From: Solirubrobacterales bacterium
GTDB lineage: Bacteria > Actinomycetota > Thermoleophilia > Solirubrobacterales > Solirubrobacteraceae
Length of the DNA stretch: 64,000 nt
NCBI GenBank assembly: GCA_027315115.1
Contig: DAHUYQ010000007.1
Coordinates: 1 to 64,000 of the forward strand
Direction: 5' to 3'
Shown here: in pieces, positions 18,034 through 26,768 of the stretch
Numbering within the stretch: the first letter of the stretch is position 1
How the letters are laid out: the number at the start of each line of letters is the position of its first letter
Notes under the pieces: generated by a model
What the model saw: only the letters and a program-made list of their open reading frames with translations
Told to the model about the DNA's origin: nothing
The model's database searches: none
Made by a program: the position numbers and the translations under genes

Positions 18034-20322
18034 ATGGCCGAACGGGAGAGAGCCGGCGTAGACGAGGACATCGGTCTGTCGATCGATCGGCCGGAGGACG
18101 TCGCCGCCGGGCCGGCCGCCGTGGCGTGGGCGATGCGTCACGCGCTTGGAGCGATGGGGCCGGTGCGAACGGCACGGACGCTTTCGCGGGTGAACCAGGT
18201 GTCGGGGTTCGACTGCCCGGGCTGCGCGTGGCCGGACCCCGAGCATCGCCATCACGCCGAGTTCTGCGAGAACGGCGCGAAGGCGGTCGCGGAGGAGGCG
18301 ACTCGCGAGCAGGTGGACAGGGCGTTCTTCGAGCGGCACTCGGTCACAAGCCTGTGCGAGCAGACCGACTACTGGCTTGGCCGGCAGGGCAGGCTGACCG
18401 AGCCGATGCTCCTGGACGCTGACGCGACCCATTACACGCCGATCGCCTGGGACGACGCCTTCGGCTTGATCGCGGAGGAGCTGCTTGCGCTCCAGTCGCC
18501 CGACGAAGCGGCCTTCTACACCTCGGGTCGCACCAGCAACGAGGCCGCGTTCGCCTACCAGCTCCTGGCCAGGGCGTTCGGCACGAACAATCTCCCTGAC
18601 TGCTCGAACATGTGCCATGAGTCCTCAGGCGTCGCACTCACGGAGACGATCGGGATCGGCAAGGGCAGCGTCTCGCTGCAGGACTTCGACGAAGCGGAGC
18701 TGATCGTGATCGTGGGACAGAACCCGGGCACGAACCATCCGCGGATGCTCAGCGCGCTGGAACAGGCCAAGCGGCGCGGGGCGCGGATCGTCGCCGTCAA
18801 CCCGCTGCCCGAGGCAGGGCTGATGCGGTTCCGCAACCCGCAGCGCCCAAGCGGGATGCTCGGACGTGGCACGCCGCTGGCCGACTCCTTCCTGCAGATC
18901 AGGCTCGGGGGCGACCTCGCGCTGTTCAAGGCGATCAACCGCCGCCTGTTCGAGCTCGACTCGCAACGTGGAGGCGTCATCGACCACCAGTTCCTGGCCG
19001 AACGCTGCGAAGGCGCGGAGCAGCTCCGCGACGAGCTTGCGGACCTGCGGTGGGCTCAGGTGCTGGAGGCCACAGGGCTGCCCCGCGAGCAGATCGAGCA
19101 CCTTGCGGATCAGATCGCGGGCAGCGAGCGGATCATCGTCTGCTGGGCGATGGGACTGACGCAGCACCGGGACTCGGTGGCGAGCATCAGGGAGATCGTC
19201 AACACGCTGCTGCTGCGCGGCGCGATCGGCAAGCCCGGCGCCGGCGCCTGCCCGGTGCGCGGCCACTCCAACGTCCAGGGCGACCGCACGATGGGCATCT
19301 TCGAGAAGCCCACGGACGAGTTCCTGGACGGGCTCGGGCTGGCGTTCGGCTTCGCCCCGCCCAGACACCACGGCCACGACGTCGTGGACAGCATCCAGGC
19401 GATGGCCAGAGGCGAGGTCAAGGCTTTCTTGGCGATGGGCGGCAACTTCCTTTCGGCCAGCCCGGACACCGCGGCGACCGCGGCCGCGCTGCGGCGCCTG
19501 CGCCTCACGGTCCACGTCTCCACGAAGCTGAACCGCTCGCACCTGATCACCGGCCTGCGCGCGCTGATCCTCCCGACCCTTGGACGCACCGAGATCGACA
19601 TGCAGGCAAGCGGCGCCCAGCAGGTGACCGTCGAGGACTCGATGAGCGTCGTTCACGCCTCCCAAGGCCGGCTGAAGCCCGCTTCGCGGATGCTGCTCTC
19701 GGAGGTCTCGATCGTGTGCCGCCTGGCCCGCGCGTTGCTCGGCGAGCGCCACCAGATCCCCTGGCAGGCGTTCGAGAACGACTACGCGACGATCCGTGAG
19801 CGAATCGCGGAGGTGATCCCCGGCTTCGAGGACTTCAACGTCCGCATCGCCGCCCCCGGCGGCTTCGTCCTGCCCCACCCGCCGCGCGACGAGCGTAGCT
19901 TCCCGACCGCCACCGGCAAGGCGCGCCTGAGCGTCAACCCACTGCAGGTCCTGCGCGTGCCGCAGGGGCGTCTGCTGCTGCAGACGATGCGCTCGCACGA
20001 CCAGTACAACACCACGATCTACGGCCTCAACGACCGCTACCGCGGCATCAAAGCCGGCCGGCGCGTGATCCTCGTGCATCCGAACGACCTTCGAGAGCTC
20101 GGCCTCGCCGACGGCGACATCGTCGACATCACCAGCGAGTGGGAGGACGGCGATCGCATGGTGCAGCGCTTCCGGGCGACCTCATATCCCACCGCAAGAG
20201 GGTGCGCCGCCGCCTACTACCCCGAGACCAACCCCCTCGTCCCGCTCGGGGCACGCGCGGAGGGATCGGGGACCCCCGCCTCGAAGTCGATCGTCGTCCG
20301 GCTCGAGCCTGCGCGGGCGTAG
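18034..20322 (+). CDS. FdhF/YdeP-family molybdopterin oxidoreductase
   Basis: About 762 residues. The N-terminal FDCPGCAWPDPEHR and CENGAKAVAEEAT are hallmarks of the YdeP/FdhF-like branch of molybdopterin oxidoreductases. Mo-bis-MGD binding segments follow: FYTSGRTSNEAAF, CSNMCHESSG, VIVGQNPGTNHPR and the C-terminal MRSHDQYNTTIYGLNDRYRG (read in part). In E. coli YdeP contributes to acid resistance; the physiological substrate of the family is unsettled. The start could be GTG 18016 or ATG 18028 or 18034. Convergent with the histidine kinase, with a 7-bp gap. Confidence 0.87.
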   Translation: MAERERAGVDEDIGLSIDRPEDVAAGPAAVAWAMRHALGAMGPVRTARTLSRVNQVSGFDCPGCAWPDPEHRHHAEFCENGAKAVAEEATREQVDRAFFERHSVTSLCEQTDYWLGRQGRLTEPMLLDADATHYTPIAWDDAFGLIAEELLALQSPDEAAFYTSGRTSNEAAFAYQLLARAFGTNNLPDCSNMCHESSGVALTETIGIGKGSVSLQDFDEAELIVIVGQNPGTNHPRMLSALEQAKRRGARIVAVNPLPEAGLMRFRNPQRPSGMLGRGTPLADSFLQIRLGGDLALFKAINRRLFELDSQRGGVIDHQFLAERCEGAEQLRDELADLRWAQVLEATGLPREQIEHLADQIAGSERIIVCWAMGLTQHRDSVASIREIVNTLLLRGAIGKPGAGACPVRGHSNVQGDRTMGIFEKPTDEFLDGLGLAFGFAPPRHHGHDVVDSIQAMARGEVKAFLAMGGNFLSASPDTAATAAALRRLRLTVHVSTKLNRSHLITGLRALILPTLGRTEIDMQASGAQQVTVEDSMSVVHASQGRLKPASRMLLSEVSIVCRLARALLGERHQIPWQAFENDYATIRERIAEVIPGFEDFNVRIAAPGGFVLPHPPRDERSFPTATGKARLSVNPLQVLRVPQGRLLLQTMRSHDQYNTTIYGLNDRYRGIKAGRRVILVHPNDLRELGLADGDIVDITSEWEDGDRMVQRFRATSYPTARGCAAAYYPETNPLVPLGARAEGSGTPASKSIVVRLEPARA

Positions 20323-20329
20323 GCCCGGC

Positions 20330-21496
20330 TCACCCGCCTGTCGCGGCGACGGGCGCAGCCGGCGCAGCCGGGAAGCTGACGCTCACAGTCAGCCCTCCCC
20401 CCTCGCGAGGCCGCGCGTCGACCCGCCCGCCGTGGGCGGCGGCGATCGCTCGCACGATCGACAGACCGAGGCCGTGATGGCCGTCGTCTCCCGTGGTGGC
20501 ACGCCCGCCGAGGCGCTGGAACGGCTCGAACAGGCGTTGCAGCGCCTCCGCGGGGACGACCGGTCCCGTGTTTGAGACCGTCAGGCGAGCTACGTCCCCG
20601 TCGTCGTCGGCGGTGGCGAGCTCGACCAGCCCGCGCGCGTCGTTGTAGAGAACGGCGTTGTCGAGCAGATTGGCGATCATGCGCTCGATCAGAGCCGGCT
20701 CGCCGGTCATCGGCGCGGCCGCGAGGGAGGTCCAGATCTGGTGCCCGCTCATCGCCGCCGCGACCCGGCCGGCGATCGCGGCAAGATCGAGGGGCTCACG
20801 GTGCTCCAGTCCGCCTTCGCTGGAGGCGAGGGTGAGCAGCGCGTCCAGCAGCCGCTCCTGCTCGCGGCCGGACGCGAGCAGCTCCTCGCAGGCTGCGCGC
20901 AGCTTGGCGGCACTCGCGTGCGGGTCCGCGAGCGCCACCTGCAGCAGAGTCCGGTCGAGAGTCAGCGGCGTGCGAAGCTCGTGCGCGGCGTTGGCGACGA
21001 AGCGGCGCTGGGACTCGAAGGACTCCTGCAATCGCGCGAGGAGATCGTCGAGGGTGTCGCCGAGGCGCTTGAACTCGTCGTCGGGTCCGCTCAGCGCGAG
21101 GCGGTCGCCGAGGTTGCCGGCGGAGATCGTCTTGGCGGTGAGCGTCATCTCGTGCAGCGGGCGCAGCACGCGGCCGGCGATGAACCAGCCAAGCACGGTC
21201 GAGGCGCCGGCGGTGAGCAGCAGGACAAGCCACGAGGCGGTCAGGAGCCGGGCGAAGTCGGAGGACTGCTGCTGACTGGCGACTTCCGAGAGCGCATGCG
21301 CGCCGGCGGATTCGGCCGCGCCGGCCGACGCGGGCATGGCGCGGCTCACGCTGACGTGAGAGCCGACCGAGGTGAAGACGAAGACGATCACCACGACCGC
21401 CGTTCCAAGCAGCAGGAACATGCCGCTGTAGAGCAGGGTGAGCCGCAGCCGTGCCGTGCCGCGCGCGTTCATCGACGTCCGGGTGCGCAAGGCCAT
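20330..21496 (-). CDS. Sensor histidine kinase
   Basis: A 388-residue membrane kinase. Two transmembrane helices (residues about 20-42 and 85-108) flank a short sensor loop. HAMP spans about 109-160, the phospho-acceptor His172 is in NAAHELRTPL, and the ATPase has N and G boxes (NLLDNAVLYND, GHHGLGLSIV). The start overlaps the end of the response regulator gene, so they form a co-translated two-component system. The sensor loop of only about 40 residues suggests membrane or exporter-coupled sensing. It probably controls the divergent lipoprotein/ABC operon. Confidence 0.9.
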   Translation of the reverse strand: MALRTRTSMNARGTARLRLTLLYSGMFLLLGTAVVVIVFVFTSVGSHVSVSRAMPASAGAAESAGAHALSEVASQQQSSDFARLLTASWLVLLLTAGASTVLGWFIAGRVLRPLHEMTLTAKTISAGNLGDRLALSGPDDEFKRLGDTLDDLLARLQESFESQRRFVANAAHELRTPLTLDRTLLQVALADPHASAAKLRAACEELLASGREQERLLDALLTLASSEGGLEHREPLDLAAIAGRVAAAMSGHQIWTSLAAAPMTGEPALIERMIANLLDNAVLYNDARGLVELATADDDGDVARLTVSNTGPVVPAEALQRLFEPFQRLGGRATTGDDGHHGLGLSIVRAIAAAHGGRVDARPREGGGLTVSVSFPAAPAAPVAATGG

Positions 21497-22149
21497 CAGA
21501 TCCGGTAGCCGCCCTCGCGGACGGTCTCGATCAGCGGCGGGTCTCCGAGCTTGCCTCTCAGCCTTCCCATCGTCGTCTTCACAGTCGTCGTGAACGGGTT
21601 CATCTGCTCATCCCACACCCGTTCGAGCAGCTCCTCGGCCGAGAGCACACGCCCATCTGCCACCAGCAGGCATTCGAGCACCGCGAACTCCTTCGGACTG
21701 AGCTCCAGCCTGCGCGGGCCGCGGAAGGCGACGCGGCGAGAGGGATCGAGGCTCACGTCCCCGCGCACGAGCACCGGCGCGATCGGCGTGACCGCTCGCC
21801 GGGCGAGCGCCCTGACGCGGGCGACGAGCTCGATGAGCTCGAACGGCTTGCCGAGATAGTCGTCGGCCCCGAGGTCCAGGCCCTCCACGCGGTCGCGGAT
21901 CGTGCTCGCGGCGGTGAGCATCAGCACGCGGGTCAGGACGCCGTCGGCGAGAAGCGATCGGCACACCTGGTCGCCGTGTACGCCGGGGAGGTCGCGGTCG
22001 AGCACGACCACGTCGTAGCGGTTGATCGCGACCTGCCGCAGCGCGGCGGCGCCGTCGAAGGCGAGGTCGACCGCCATCCCCTCGCGGCGCAGCCCCTCGG
22101 CCAGCGCCGTGGCCAGCCGCCTGTGGTCCTCGACGACGAGCACTCTCAT
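21496..22149 (-). CDS. OmpR-family response regulator
   Basis: A 217-residue regulator. The receiver domain has acidic residues E7/D8, phosphorylated Asp51 (VVLDRDLPG) and a Lys near 100 (DYLGKPFEL). The winged-helix domain ends in TVKTTMGRLRGKLGDPPLIETVREGGYRI (the DNA-recognition helix and wing). It is divergent from the lipoprotein/ABC operon; the gap contains phased direct repeats suited to an OmpR-type dimer. Confidence 0.92.
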   Translation of the reverse strand: MRVLVVEDHRRLATALAEGLRREGMAVDLAFDGAAALRQVAINRYDVVVLDRDLPGVHGDQVCRSLLADGVLTRVLMLTAASTIRDRVEGLDLGADDYLGKPFELIELVARVRALARRAVTPIAPVLVRGDVSLDPSRRVAFRGPRRLELSPKEFAVLECLLVADGRVLSAEELLERVWDEQMNPFTTTVKTTMGRLRGKLGDPPLIETVREGGYRI

Positions 22150-22176
22150 CTCACCGGAAAGGATGGCTGACCTGCG

Positions 22177-22216
22177 GTGACAGCGAGGTCACAACGCCTG
22201 GCACCGTCCTGGCACC
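22177..22216. promoter_or_regulatory. Phased direct-repeat operator for the response regulator
   Basis: GTGAC (22177), GTCAC (22188), GGCAC (22200) and GGCAC (22211) occur on one face with 11-12 bp steps. The first pair fits the GTnAC-n6-GTnAC box known for AfsQ1-type regulators. The second pair lies in a CCTGGCACC direct repeat. Confidence 0.5.
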
Positions 22217-22257
22217 ACCCGGTCTCTAGAACTGCCGCCGAGCAAAGGAGGCAGCAC

Positions 22258-22860
22258 ATGAAGACCGTCACAGTGGTCCTGGCGGCCGCGAGCATCGCGA
22301 TGCTCGCCGCAGGCTGCGGATCGTCCAAAGAAAAACCGAACAGCAGCGAAACGTCCCAGTCACAGTCCGGCCAGAGCTTCGCCTCGGCCGCCTACAAGTA
22401 TGCGGCCTGCATCCGCAGCCACGGGGTGCCCAACTTCCCCAACCCGCAGGTGCATAACAGTCCGGGCAGTCACGGCATCAGTCAGGCCGTGCCCGCCGGG
22501 GTCGGCACCTCACCCAAGTTCGCGGCCGCCCAGAAGGCCTGCAAGGGGCTGATGCCAGGGCCCGAAGGCGAAAGCGCGGCGCAGCGCGGCGCCCAGCAGC
22601 ACGCGCGTGCCAACGCCATGCTGGCGTTCGCGCAGTGCCTGCGCGCGCACGGCCTGCCGAGCTTCCCGGATCCGACCGCCCAGGGGCAGATCTCGCCGAC
22701 GACGATCCGGGCCGCGGGCGTGGATCTGCGGGCGCCCTCCTTCCTGACGGCGGCCAAGGCGTGCGTAGGCGCCACGCACGGGGTGATCACGCTCGCCGAC
22801 GTGCAGGAAGCGATCCACAGGCTGGGCGACACGCACGCGCCGGCTGGCTCCGGCGGGTGA
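22258..22860 (+). CDS. Lipoprotein with duplicated Cys-rich repeat
   Basis: A 200-residue lipoprotein (signal ending LAAGC, Cys20). Two internal repeats are clear: CIRSHGVPNFPNP (C51) and CLRAHGLPSFPDP (C127), each followed about 42-44 residues later by a Cys in AQKAC (C95) or AAKAC (C169). Each repeat may be a disulfide-closed unit. AAAGGAGG precedes the ATG. It opens the operon lipoprotein, fusion protein, ABC ATPase, permease, divergent from the two-component genes, so it may capture or sense the exported compound. Confidence 0.75.
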   Translation: MKTVTVVLAAASIAMLAAGCGSSKEKPNSSETSQSQSGQSFASAAYKYAACIRSHGVPNFPNPQVHNSPGSHGISQAVPAGVGTSPKFAAAQKACKGLMPGPEGESAAQRGAQQHARANAMLAFAQCLRAHGLPSFPDPTAQGQISPTTIRAAGVDLRAPSFLTAAKACVGATHGVITLADVQEAIHRLGDTHAPAGSGG

Positions 22861-22867
22861 GCGCTCG

Positions 22868-24334
22868 ATGAGCGGCCGCAGCCTGATCGCCGCGCTCGCG
22901 CTGCTCCTCGCGGCCGGCGGGGTCGCCGCCGTGCTGGCCGACACTTCCTCGCCCTCCGCGGCCGGCAAGAAAGACGGCGGCGGCGAAGCCATCGTCGTGC
23001 AGCGCCGCGACCTGGTGCAGACCGACACCGAGTCCGGGACGCTCAGCTACGCCGACCCGCGGACGGTCTACGACAGGCTGGCCGGGACGATCACCTGGCT
23101 GCCGAGCGCCGGACGGGTGATCCGCCCCGGCGGCACGCTGTTCGCGGTGGACGGCCGGCCCGTGATCCTCCTCGACGGGAGCACGCCCGCATACCGAGAC
23201 CTGGCGCCCGGCGACAGTGACGGCCCGGACATCCTACAACTGAACCGCAACCTCGTCGCGCTCGGCTTCGACCCGGTGGGGATCGTGCTCGACCAGGAAT
23301 GGCAGGCGGCCACGACCGCGGGCGTCGAGCAGTTGCAGACCTCGCTCGGCGAGAGCCCGACCGGGAGCTTCTCGCTCGGCCAGGTCGTCTTCCTGCCCGG
23401 AGATCAGATCGTCGCCGGCGTGGAGGCGACCCTCGGCAGCGGCGGTGGCGGGAGCTCGGGGTCGGGCAGCCCGGCGAGCGCGGGCAGCCCGGCGGCGACG
23501 GGCGCGAGCGACCCGCGCGCGGCGCCGACGGTGGCGGCAGCGGCATCCGCGAGCGACCGGCCGCCAGCGGTGGCGGCAATGTACGACGTGGCCTTGGCGG
23601 CGGCGAGCGGAACGGGTGCCGCCAAGCCAAATCCGAGCAGCCCGCCGGCTGGCCCCAAGCCGAGCGGCATCCGGCGCCTCGAAGCGCTCGTCGCCCGCCT
23701 GCAGGCCGAGATCGCCAAGCTCGCGGCGCAGGGCAAGAGCCCCGGCGCGGGCAGTCCGCAGAGCCCGGGCGGCAATCAGCCATCCGGCTCCGGGAGTCCC
23801 TCGGGCAGCCCGGAAGGCGGAGCCAGTCCCACCCCGATCCTGCAGACGACCTCCACGCGTCTGGTGGTGACCGTGAACCTGGAAGCGGGCAAGCAGAGCG
23901 AGGCGAGGGTCGGCGGGCGGGTGAGCGTCGAACTGCCAGGCGGCGTCACGGTGAACGGCAGGGTCACAGACGTGGGCCGGGTCGCGCAGCAGAGCACGGC
24001 CGCCAACGGCGGAGGCGAACCGCGCGGCGGCGCAGGCTCCGGCGGCTCCGGCTCGACCGTTCCCGTGACGATCACACTCGCCGGCCGTGGCGCGGGCGCC
24101 AACCTTGACCAGGCCGGCGTCAGCGTCAATTTCACGCAGGAGATCGCAAGGCATGTGCTGTGCGTGCCGGTGACGGCCCTGCTCGCCACGCCCGGAGCGG
24201 GCTACGCGGTGCAGGAGGCAGCCCAGCCACAAAGGCTGATCCCGGTCAGCACAGGGCTGTTCGCGGCCGGCTTCGTGCAGATCTCCGGCGCCGGCGTCCA
24301 CCCCGGCCTGCGCGTCACCAACTCGCAGGGATGA
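22868..24334 (+). CDS. Membrane-fusion (HlyD-like) protein with peptidoglycan-binding-like domain
   Basis: A 488-residue exported protein with an N-terminal signal/anchor (ALALLLAAGGVAAVLA). Residues about 40-110 form a biotinyl-lipoyl-like half (GTITWLPSAGRVIRPGGTLF), about 115-175 resemble a peptidoglycan-binding repeat (LQLNRNLVALGFD), and a Gly/Ser/Pro-rich linker with a helical segment precedes a C-terminal beta domain (GRVSVELPGGVTVNG). Its stop overlaps the ATG of the ABC ATPase. It would connect the MacB-like exporter to the cell envelope. Confidence 0.8.
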   Translation: MSGRSLIAALALLLAAGGVAAVLADTSSPSAAGKKDGGGEAIVVQRRDLVQTDTESGTLSYADPRTVYDRLAGTITWLPSAGRVIRPGGTLFAVDGRPVILLDGSTPAYRDLAPGDSDGPDILQLNRNLVALGFDPVGIVLDQEWQAATTAGVEQLQTSLGESPTGSFSLGQVVFLPGDQIVAGVEATLGSGGGGSSGSGSPASAGSPAATGASDPRAAPTVAAAASASDRPPAVAAMYDVALAAASGTGAAKPNPSSPPAGPKPSGIRRLEALVARLQAEIAKLAAQGKSPGAGSPQSPGGNQPSGSGSPSGSPEGGASPTPILQTTSTRLVVTVNLEAGKQSEARVGGRVSVELPGGVTVNGRVTDVGRVAQQSTAANGGGEPRGGAGSGGSGSTVPVTITLAGRGAGANLDQAGVSVNFTQEIARHVLCVPVTALLATPGAGYAVQEAAQPQRLIPVSTGLFAAGFVQISGAGVHPGLRVTNSQG

Positions 24335-25002
24335 GCTCGATCCATCTCCAAGACGTGAGCAGGCGGTACCCGGGCGGCGTGATCGCGCTCGACCGGGTCA
24401 GCGTCGAGATCGCAACGGGAGAGCGCGTCGCGATCGTCGGGCCGTCCGGCTCGGGCAAGACGACGATGCTCACCATCATGGGCACGCTGGAGCGGCCGAG
24501 CAGCGGCCAGGTCCGCATCGCAGGGCGCGATCTGGCGGGCGTCCCCGACGCCGAGCTCTCGGCGCTGCGAGCGCACCGGCTCGGCTTCGTCTTCCAGTCC
24601 TTTCATCTCCAGGAGCGGACGAGCGCTCTGAAGAACGTCGCCGGCGGGATGCTCTACACGGGCGCCGCTCGCGGCGAGCGGCGCGAAGCGGCGCTGCGGG
24701 CGCTGGAGCGCGTCGGACTCTCCCACCGGGTAGGACACCTGCCGAGCGCCCTCTCCGGCGGCGAGCGCCAGCGCGTCGCGATCGCGCGCGCGATCGTCAA
24801 GCGTCCGCCGATCCTGCTCGCCGACGAGCCGACCGGCAATCTCGACTCCGCCGCCGGCGGCGCGGTGATCGAGCTTCTGCACCGGCTGGCGGCGGACGGC
24901 GCGACGCTCGTGCTGATCACCCACGACGCGCAGGTCGCGGCATCCTTCCCACGGCGGCTGCACATGCGCGATGGCCACATCGTCGCTGACGAACGAGCAT
25001 GA
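24331..25002 (+). CDS. ABC exporter ATP-binding protein, MacB/LolD type
   Basis: A 223-residue ATPase. Walker A is GPSGSGKT, the Q-loop VFQSFHLQ, the signature LSGGERQRVAIARA and Walker B ILLADEPTGNLD. The length and ADEPTGNLDSAAG fit the LolD/MacB group that works with one FtsX-like permease. The ATG at 24331 overlaps the preceding stop (ATGA), and the stop overlaps the permease start in the same way; the longer upstream frame is a shadow. Confidence 0.92.
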   Translation: MSSIHLQDVSRRYPGGVIALDRVSVEIATGERVAIVGPSGSGKTTMLTIMGTLERPSSGQVRIAGRDLAGVPDAELSALRAHRLGFVFQSFHLQERTSALKNVAGGMLYTGAARGERREAALRALERVGLSHRVGHLPSALSGGERQRVAIARAIVKRPPILLADEPTGNLDSAAGGAVIELLHRLAADGATLVLITHDAQVAASFPRRLHMRDGHIVADERA

Positions 25003-26231
25003 GCGGCTCCGAGGTCGCTCCCCAAGGCGGCTCCGAGGTCGCTCCGCGAGCCGTCCGCCTGCCGCTGTGGGAGCTGCTCGACGTGGCGCTGGAGGGCGTG
25101 CGCGCCCGGCGGCTGCGCGCCGCGCTCTCCGCGCTCGGGATCGCGATCGGCATCGGGGCGATGGTCGCCGTGCTCAGCGTCTCCGCCTCGGCCCAGGCGA
25201 ATCTGCTCGCCGAGATCGATGCGCTCGGGACCAACCTGCTGACGGTCACCCCGGGACAGACCTTCACCGGCCAGAACGCGGCGCTGCCCAGCACCTCGGC
25301 GGCCGCGATCGATCACATGCCGGAGGTCGAGAGCGACGTGGCCGTCTACCAGGTTCCGAACGTGAACGTCTACCGCACGCGGCTCGTGCCCGCGGCCGAG
25401 TCGGGAGCGATCGGCGTGGACGCCGCCGGCGAGAGCCTGCCGCGGGTGCTCCAGACGAGCCTGTCCTCCGGGCACTTCCTCGGCGCCGTCGCGCAGCGCT
25501 TCCCCGAGGTCGTGCTGGGTGCGCAGGCGGCAAGCGTGCTGCAGATCACCCACGCGGGCGAGCACGTCCTCGTCTATCTGGGCGACACCTGGTTCAGCGT
25601 CGTCGGAGTGCTGCGGCCGGCGCTGCTCGACCCCGGCCTCGACTCGGACGTCTTCATCTCCCTGCCCGTCGCCGAGCGCGCCTTCCACCTGCGGCCGAAC
25701 CCCTCCGAGATCTACGTTCGCGCCGACGTCAGCGCGGTGAACGAGGTCGCGAAGCTGATCGCGCCGACCGCCAACCCGCAGAGCGCCGAAGCGGTGCAGG
25801 TCGGCCGTCCCTCCGACGCGTTGCAGGCGCGCGCCGCGGCGAAGGGGCAACTCACGAGCCTGCTGCTCGGGCTCGGCGCCGTCGCGCTGCTGGTCGGCAC
25901 GATCGGCATCGCCAACATCATGGTGCTCTCCGTCCTGGAGCGCCGCGGCGAGATCGGGCTGCGGCGGGCGCTCGGCGCGACCAGGCGCCACATCGCCGCC
26001 CAGTTCCTGACCGAGTCGGCGCTGCTGGCCCTGATAGGCGGCCTCGGCGGGCTGGCGCTCGGGGCCGGCGGCACGCTGATCTACGCGCAGATCAAGCACG
26101 AGCCCTTCGTCCTACCCGCCTACGCGCTCCTCGCCGCGCCCGCCGCCGGCTTCGCGATCGGCACGATCGCGGGCCTCTACCCCGCGATCAGAGCGGCACG
26201 GCTCAGCCCGACCGAGGCGCTGCGGGCGTAG
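24999..26231 (+). CDS. ABC exporter permease, MacB-like (FtsX domain)
   Basis: A 410-residue permease. One N-terminal helix (ALSALGIAIGIGAMVAVLSV) leads into a large extracytoplasmic domain (about residues 50-265), then a three-helix FtsX domain including VLERRGEIGLRRALGATRRHI. This is the MacB topology, where the periplasmic-type domain couples mechanically to the fusion protein. Likely cargo is a peptide, lipid or antibiotic, but the sequence does not say which. Confidence 0.88.
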   Translation: MSGSEVAPQGGSEVAPRAVRLPLWELLDVALEGVRARRLRAALSALGIAIGIGAMVAVLSVSASAQANLLAEIDALGTNLLTVTPGQTFTGQNAALPSTSAAAIDHMPEVESDVAVYQVPNVNVYRTRLVPAAESGAIGVDAAGESLPRVLQTSLSSGHFLGAVAQRFPEVVLGAQAASVLQITHAGEHVLVYLGDTWFSVVGVLRPALLDPGLDSDVFISLPVAERAFHLRPNPSEIYVRADVSAVNEVAKLIAPTANPQSAEAVQVGRPSDALQARAAAKGQLTSLLLGLGAVALLVGTIGIANIMVLSVLERRGEIGLRRALGATRRHIAAQFLTESALLALIGGLGGLALGAGGTLIYAQIKHEPFVLPAYALLAAPAAGFAIGTIAGLYPAIRAARLSPTEALRA

Positions 26232-26408
26232 CGGCGGGCCGACCGGCGCTCGGCAGCCAGCCAGCGCAGCCGACAAAGGGCTGACCAGCGGTTCGCGCGC
26301 GGATCGTTGGCGGGCGCACAGCAAGCCCACGCTGGCGCCTCGCGTGGCTCCGCCCGCGGGCGATCCATACCCCGTCGCGGAGCGCCGAGCCACGCCATCG
26401 GATGCGTG

Positions 26409-26425
26409 TCCCGGCATGTCCGGGA
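26409..26425. promoter_or_regulatory. Operator dyad before the HTH/PIN pair
   Basis: TCCCGG-CATGT-CCGGGA is a perfect 6-bp dyad 15 bp upstream of a TATTTT -10 box (26440-26445). It covers the expected -35 region and is a candidate site for autorepression by the HTH protein. ATGTCC also occurs as a direct repeat. The remaining gap from 26232 holds nothing I could recognise. Confidence 0.5.
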
Positions 26426-26453
26426 TGTCCGTTCTGTGCTATTTTGAGCATCG

Positions 26454-26732
26454 ATGACACTAACCGCCTCCAGGCCGCAGTTCCTGACCGTCGCCGAGGC
26501 TGCGACGCTGCTCAACGTCAGCGACCGCACGATCAGGCGCTGGATCGAGGCGGGGAAGGTCCCTTACCTGAAGCTCCCAGGCGGCGGCTACCGCATCCCC
26601 CAGGCGCAGCTTCTCGCCTCGTTGAGCGGCACCTACGACCTGCGCCGCGAGATGGAAGCGCTCGACGAGCGCTTCGCCGACGTGACCGAGAACCAGGTCC
26701 GCGCCGCCCTCGCCGCCGCAGACAATAAGTAG
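26454..26732 (+). CDS. Excisionase-type HTH protein, probable antitoxin
   Basis: A 92-residue protein. FLTVAEAATLLNVSDRTIRRW is the HTH_17/MerR-like DNA-binding motif (read in two parts), followed by GKVPYLKLPGGGYRIPQAQL. The C-terminal 40 residues are helical and charged, fit for binding a partner. It lies 36 bp before a PIN-domain gene, the usual antitoxin-toxin order. A -10 box 8 nt before the ATG suggests a leaderless message. Confidence 0.75.
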   Translation: MTLTASRPQFLTVAEAATLLNVSDRTIRRWIEAGKVPYLKLPGGGYRIPQAQLLASLSGTYDLRREMEALDERFADVTENQVRAALAAADNK

Positions 26733-26768
26733 CACCTGCCGTCGGGGGCAGTAGTTACGCTGCCATCC

